Positions 6,724-9,881 of a stretch of DNA of 9,881 nucleotides are shown here, in pieces. Every line of letters begins with the position of its first letter. Position 1 is the first letter of the stretch. The DNA is taken from assembly GCA_023387555.1 (NCBI GenBank), contig JAEWHY010000242.1, forward strand, positions 1 through 9,881, written 5' to 3'. This DNA is from Pseudomonadota bacterium. GTDB lineage: Bacteria; Pseudomonadota; Alphaproteobacteria; Rhizobiales; Xanthobacteraceae. The position numbers and the translations under genes are program-made. The notes below the pieces were generated by a model. The model was given only the letters and a program-made list of their open reading frames with translations, was not told the DNA's origin and did no database searches.

Positions 6724-7203
6724 ATGATCCAGACCTGGATAGCCAACGCCGCGCTGGCTGCCGCATCCGGTTTCGCCATCGTCAGCAGTATCGCACCGGC
6801 CGCGCAGGCCCGCGATCCGCGCGCAGACCGCGGAATGGAGGTGATCGCCGAACTCAGCGGCGGCAGAGGCCAGCCGGTGCTCGAGGCCCTGCTCCGCGAT
6901 TTCCCGCCGCTCGGCGATGCCGTTCTGAATTACGCCCTCGGCGACATCTTCGGCCGCAAGGAGATCGACGTCCGGACGCGCCAGCTCGCAATGCTATCGG
7001 CGATGGCCGCGCTCGGTCACCTCGCCTATTTCAAGGTCCATGCGGGCTACGCCCTGAACGCGGGCGTGAAGCCGCAGGAACTGGCCGAGATCGTCTATCT
7101 CACCACCGTCACCGCCGGCACGCCGCGCGCGATCGATGCCGCGCAGGCGCTGCGTGAGGTCTTCGCCGAACGCAACATTGCCCTCCCGTTTTCCGCAAAC
7201 TGA
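6724..7203 (+). CDS. Exported carboxymuconolactone decarboxylase (CMD)-fold protein
   Basis: The 159-aa product has a probable signal peptide followed by a CMD-family helical domain. The first 29 residues are hydrophobic (AALAAASGFAIVSSIAPAAQA, 9-29) with an AQA cleavage site before Arg30. The n-region lacks Lys/Arg, which is unusual. The domain carries RTRQLAMLSAMAALGHL (84-100), VHAGYALNAGVKPQELAEIV (105-124) and the Gly/Pro turn AGTPRAIDAAQAL (131-143). His106 is in the position of the conserved CMD histidine. The CxxC of peroxidase-type members such as AhpD is absent, so a thiol peroxidase role is unlikely. AAGGAG (6713-6718) five bases before the ATG supports this start. A cytoplasmic form from Met38 would have no SD. 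It is the first gene of an operon with the SDR, 18 bases downstream. Its enzymatic reaction is unknown. Confidence 0.85.
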   Translation: MIQTWIANAALAAASGFAIVSSIAPAAQARDPRADRGMEVIAELSGGRGQPVLEALLRDFPPLGDAVLNYALGDIFGRKEIDVRTRQLAMLSAMAALGHLAYFKVHAGYALNAGVKPQELAEIVYLTTVTAGTPRAIDAAQALREVFAERNIALPFSAN

Positions 7204-7221
7204 CCCAGACATACGAAAGGC

Positions 7222-7959
7222 ATGACCATGACCATTGAAGGAAAAGTCATTCTCATCTCCGGCGCGTCCAGCGGCATCGGCGAAGCGACCGCGCGGGAAC
7301 TTGCAAAGCGCGGCGCCAGGGTCGTGCTTGGCGCACGACGCACCGACCGTCTCGAGCGGCTGGCAACGCAAATCACCAACGCCGGCGGTTCCGCGCGCTT
7401 CCGCACGCTCGATGTCACCAGCCAGGACGACTTCGCAGCCTTCGTGGATTTCGCCCGCCAGGAATTCGGCAGGATCGACGTGCTCGTCAACAACGCCGGC
7501 ATCATGCCGCTGTCGCCGATGGAAGCACTGAAGATCGACGAATGGAACCGGATGATCGACGTCAACATCCGGGGCGTGCTGCACGGCATCGCGGGCGTGC
7601 TACCGCTGATGAAGCAGCAGGGCTCCGGGCAGATCGTGAATCTCTCCTCGATCGGCGGCCACATGACCTTCCCGACCGCGGCGGTCTATTGCGGGACCAA
7701 ATACGCCGTGATCGCGATTTCGGAAGGGCTGCGACAGGAGAATACCGACATCCGGGTGACGGTGGTTTCGCCGGGCGTCGTGGAATCCGAACTCGCCGTC
7801 ACCATCACGCACGAAGCCACCAAGGCCTATATGGACGATTTCCGCAAGATCGCCCTGACGCCGGATGCCATCGCCCGCGCCATCGCTTTCGCGGTCGAAC
7901 AGCCGGACGGTGTCGATGTCAACGAGATCATCGTACGGCCGATCGCGAGCCCGGTCTGA
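7222..7959 (+). CDS. Short-chain dehydrogenase/reductase (classical SDR)
   Basis: This is a cytoplasmic NAD(P)-dependent oxidoreductase of 245 aa, typical of classical SDRs. All key elements are visible: the glycine-rich cofactor motif GASSGIG (14-20), Asp64 in LDV, NNAG (90-93), Asn115, the catalytic Ser143 in NLSSIGG, and the catalytic Tyr156-x3-Lys160 (YCGTK), followed by PG (184-185). ARR at 38-40, after the second beta strand, suggests a preference for NADP(H). The substrate cannot be read from the sequence; closely similar SDRs act on diverse alcohols and ketones. The GAAAGG at 7215-7220 is one base from the ATG at 7222 but seven from the ATG at 7228, so the true start may be the second Met. 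It is the second gene of the operon with the CMD-fold protein and ends before a strong terminator. Confidence 0.95.
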   Translation: MTMTIEGKVILISGASSGIGEATARELAKRGARVVLGARRTDRLERLATQITNAGGSARFRTLDVTSQDDFAAFVDFARQEFGRIDVLVNNAGIMPLSPMEALKIDEWNRMIDVNIRGVLHGIAGVLPLMKQQGSGQIVNLSSIGGHMTFPTAAVYCGTKYAVIAISEGLRQENTDIRVTVVSPGVVESELAVTITHEATKAYMDDFRKIALTPDAIARAIAFAVEQPDGVDVNEIIVRPIASPV

Positions 7960-7986
7960 TATCTAGGATTGGCCACCAGTGAAAGC

Positions 7987-8020
7987 CTCTTCGCCGCGCT
8001 GCCGCGGCGAAGAGATTTTT
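7987..8020 (+). terminator. Strong terminator of the CMD/SDR operon
   Basis: CTCTTCGCCGCG (7987-7998) and CGCGGCGAAGAG (8003-8014) form a perfect 12-bp stem with a 4-base loop, then A and five Ts (8016-8020). It starts 28 bases after the SDR stop. The convergent VWA gene ends at 8025, so the same hairpin could serve it, but only three Ts follow in that direction. Confidence 0.92.
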
Positions 8021-8024
8021 CCGC

Positions 8025-9197
8025 TCACCGCACCAGCTCGCGCATCGCGCGGTCCAGTCCCTCGAGCGTCAGCGGATACATCCGCCCGCCCATCAGCTGC
8101 CGCATCATGCGGATCGATTGCGTGTAATCCCACTCGCTCTCCGGCACCGGGTTGAGCCACACGCAGACGGGATAAGTGCGCGTGATCCGCTCCATCCAGG
8201 TCGCGCCCGGCTCTTCGTTCATGTGCTCGACCGAGCCGCCCGGCATCGCGATCTCGTAGGGGCTCATCGAGGCGTCGCCGACGAAGATCACCTTGTAGTC
8301 GTGCGGAAAGGTATGCATCACGTCATAGGTCGGCGTGGTGTCGGTGAACCGGCGGCGGTTCTCCTTCCACACCCGCTCGTACAGGCAATTGTGGAAGTAG
8401 AAATGCTCCATATGCTTGAACTCGGCGCGCGCGGCGGAGAACAATTCCTCCGTCACCTTGATGTGCCAGTCCATCGAGCCGCCGACATCGAAGAACAGCA
8501 GCACCTTCACCGCGTTGTGCCGCTCGGGCCGCATGTGGATGTCGAGATAGCCCTTGTGGGCCGTCCCCTTGATGGTGCCGTCGAGATCCAGCTCCTCGGC
8601 TGAGCCGGTGCGGGCGAACTTGCGCAGGCGGCGCAGCGCCACCTTGATGTTGCGGGTGCCGATCTCGACATCGTCGTCGAAGTCCTTGAACTCGCGCTTG
8701 TCCCAGACCTTGACCGCGCGCCGGTGCGTGCTTTCGCCGCCGATACGGATGCCTTCCGGATTGTAGCCGGAATTGCCGAACGGCGAGGTGCCGCCGGTGC
8801 CGATCCATTTCGAGCCGCCCTGATGGCGCTCCTTCTGCTCCTCCAGCCGCTTCTTCAGCGTCTCGAGCAGCTTGTCGAGGCCGCCCATCGCCTCGATCTG
8901 CTTCTTTTCCTCTTCGGTGAGATACTTGTCCGCGAGCTTCTTCAGCCACTCCTCGGGAATATCGGCGCTCAGCGCCTCTTCCATCAGCGACAGACCCTTG
9001 AAGACATGGCCGAACACGCGGTCGAACTTGTCGAGGTTGCGCTCATCCTTCACCAGCACGGCGCGCGACAGATAATAGAAGTCCTCGACCCTGCGCGAGG
9101 CAAGGTCGGCATCCATCGCCTCCATCAACGTCAGATATTCGCGCAGCGTGACCGGCAGCCCCGCGGATTTCAGTTCGGCAAAGAAGGTGATGAACAT
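8025..9197 (-). CDS. VWA domain protein, CoxE-like
   Basis: A 390-aa soluble protein of the CoxE-like VWA family, which is often encoded with MoxR-type AAA+ ATPases that act as chaperones in metal-cofactor or complex assembly. The N-terminal part is helical (FITFFAELKSAGLPVTLREY, 2-21) and followed by a highly charged segment that may be coiled coil (LTEEEKKQIEAMGG, 93-106; KKRLEEQKERHQGG, 115-128). The VWA domain starts near 228. Its metal site reads DVGGSMD (237-243), where the usual DxSxS has Gly in place of the first Ser; Asp308 in VGDASMS lies in the region of the third metal-site loop. The start at 9197 has GGAG five bases upstream; an in-frame Met at 9236 would add residues without an SD. 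No MoxR gene is adjacent in this window. It is convergent with the SDR operon, sharing a hairpin region. Confidence 0.9.
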   Translation of the reverse strand: MFITFFAELKSAGLPVTLREYLTLMEAMDADLASRRVEDFYYLSRAVLVKDERNLDKFDRVFGHVFKGLSLMEEALSADIPEEWLKKLADKYLTEEEKKQIEAMGGLDKLLETLKKRLEEQKERHQGGSKWIGTGGTSPFGNSGYNPEGIRIGGESTHRRAVKVWDKREFKDFDDDVEIGTRNIKVALRRLRKFARTGSAEELDLDGTIKGTAHKGYLDIHMRPERHNAVKVLLFFDVGGSMDWHIKVTEELFSAARAEFKHMEHFYFHNCLYERVWKENRRRFTDTTPTYDVMHTFPHDYKVIFVGDASMSPYEIAMPGGSVEHMNEEPGATWMERITRTYPVCVWLNPVPESEWDYTQSIRMMRQLMGGRMYPLTLEGLDRAMRELVR

Positions 9198-9227
9198 GAT
9201 CTCTCCGCGCACCTGTCGCGTCACGCG

Positions 9228-9243
9228 CTGCTGCACGCAGCAG
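9228..9243 (-). repeat. Hairpin upstream of the VWA gene
   Basis: CTGCTG (9228-9233) and CAGCAG (9238-9243) form a perfect 6-bp stem around a 4-base loop. The hairpin is 31 bases before the VWA start codon on its coding strand. It may be a leader structure or operator, and its role is unknown. Confidence 0.4.
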
Positions 9244-9550
9244 GCGCAAGGAAGACTGTCGGCGACCTGCGGTCAAGAGCTGATATTTGCGGGCGCTGAC
9301 GGTTGGAACAACCGCGAGACGCCACCACAGCGCGAACTGAAATCAAGCCGTTGGAACAGAGTTAATTGCAGCGTTCGCCGCGACGCGCCAACAGCCGCAA
9401 GGTCACGCAAGGAAGCACAAACGCAAACGTCCTTCATTACGCTATTTGCGCGCTGCGCTTCGGTTCTCGCAGATACGCAGCGACATCGCGCGTGTTGATG
9501 TTCCGGAAATATTCCTTTCTCATTTTAACCGATTCCGGCAGGTTGGCATT

Positions 9551-9576
9551 GGCGTTTTGCTGGCAATCGAAACGCC
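9551..9576 (+). repeat. Hairpin in the PilZ gene leader
   Basis: GGCGTTT (9551-9557) and AAACGCC (9570-9576) are exact reverse complements with a 12-base loop, ending 22 bases before the PilZ ATG. No T-run follows. A smaller TTGC/GCAA stem offers an alternative fold within the same stretch. Confidence 0.45.
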
Positions 9577-9598
9577 AGGGGAACCGAGCAAGCCGCTA

Positions 9599-9881
9599 AT
9601 GTCAGAACCACCAGTGCATTTACAAAACACCAGTCCGACAACCGTTCACGGTGTGGTGCGGACCGACATCAGCATTTCCGGCCGCTACACGCTTGCGAAC
9701 CGGCGCAAAATCACCGGTACGCGACGGGAATTCGACTGTCGCACCGCCAGCATCTCGCCGGCGGAGTTCGCGTTGATTGCGCCGGTCGCCGGCGCGATCG
9801 GTGAACGCGTCATCGTGCATTTCGACGAGTTGGGAACGCTCCAGGGCCAGATTGCACGCCTCATGAAGGGCGGCTTTGTGA
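9599..9881 (+). CDS. PilZ-domain protein, N-terminal part (cut by the window edge)
   Basis: The frame is open from the ATG at 9599 to the window edge (94 codons), so the C-terminus is missing. The sequence fits a small PilZ-like domain protein of the kind with several copies in Bradyrhizobium-type genomes: VVRTDISISGRYTLANRRK (19-37), EFDCRTASISPAEFALIAPV (44-63), then IGERVIVHFDELGTLQGQIAR (67-87). PilZ domains commonly bind cyclic-di-GMP through an RxxxR motif and a (D/N)xSxxG motif. Here the second is not clear: CRTASISPAEF has the S but no clean G, so c-di-GMP binding is uncertain. No strong SD precedes the ATG (AGGGGAA is about 15 bases away), and no better in-frame start is seen upstream. 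It is divergent from the VWA gene. Confidence 0.8.
   Translation, partial: MSEPPVHLQNTSPTTVHGVVRTDISISGRYTLANRRKITGTRREFDCRTASISPAEFALIAPVAGAIGERVIVHFDELGTLQGQIARLMKGGFV

Larger units (their letters stand above)
9198..9598. other. Divergent gap between VWA and PilZ genes
   Basis: This 401-base region lies between the divergent VWA and PilZ genes and must hold both promoters. I see no credible gene. It contains a hairpin near the VWA start (9228-9243), a small CGGTT/AACCG dyad (9300-9314), a repeated GTTGGAACA (9302-9310 and 9350-9358), and a hairpin in the PilZ leader (9551-9576). A TTAACC (9525-9530) resembles a CtrA half-site but has no partner at the correct spacing. No convincing -35/-10 pair stood out. 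Confidence 0.5.

Noticed and set aside
8323..8949. A 208-codon minus-strand frame inside the VWA gene
   Set aside because: It is an out-of-frame shadow with Arg/Gly/His-rich composition and no SD.
9353..9375. General-stress (EcfG) promoter: GGAAC followed by CGTT
   Set aside because: The spacer is 14 bases instead of the usual 17-18.

Overview
The window looks like chromosome from a high-GC alphaproteobacterium of the Bradyrhizobium / Rhodopseudomonas / Nitrobacter / Afipia group. Three things point there: recA followed by alaS on the same strand with protein sequences typical of that group, an alphaproteobacterial SOS box (GTTC-N7-GTTC) in the recA promoter, and several small proteins of the kind found in these rhizobia-related genomes. 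The genus is an inference from remembered protein sequences. No search was run.

Layout. At 1-500 (minus) is the N-terminal part of alaS, cut by the window edge. A 583-base gap (501-1083) with several dyads separates it from recA (1084-2160, minus). recA has a well-defined control region: a -35/-10 promoter whose -35 lies inside a LexA-type operator, then a leader hairpin and a strong Shine-Dalgarno (SD) site. A textbook terminator at 2453-2490 closes a minus-strand group of two or three small unknown proteins (115 aa, a doubtful 51 aa, and 74 aa; 2536-3309). A separate small plus-strand gene (62 aa) lies at 3634-3822.

From 3945 to 7959 the content is metabolic. There is a complete L-lactate permease family transporter (lldP, plus), convergent with an AraC-family regulator (5622-6521, minus). 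The regulator is divergent from a two-gene plus-strand operon: an exported carboxymuconolactone decarboxylase (CMD)-fold protein and a short-chain dehydrogenase/reductase, closed by a strong hairpin terminator at 7987-8020. The regulator and the operon probably form one regulatory unit, because the 202-base divergent region carries repeats that could be operators. The substrate cannot be read from the sequence.

At 8025-9197 (minus) lies a CoxE-like von Willebrand factor A (VWA) protein that lacks the MoxR-type ATPase partner often found beside it. A 401-base gap follows, then a PilZ-domain protein (9599 onward, plus) that runs off the right edge.

Nothing here is a clear new defence system, mobile element, CRISPR array or tRNA/rRNA gene. 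The points most worth checking are the AraC/CMD/SDR unit with its exported CMD protein, the VWA protein without a partner, and the structured non-coding elements near alaS, recA and the PilZ gene.
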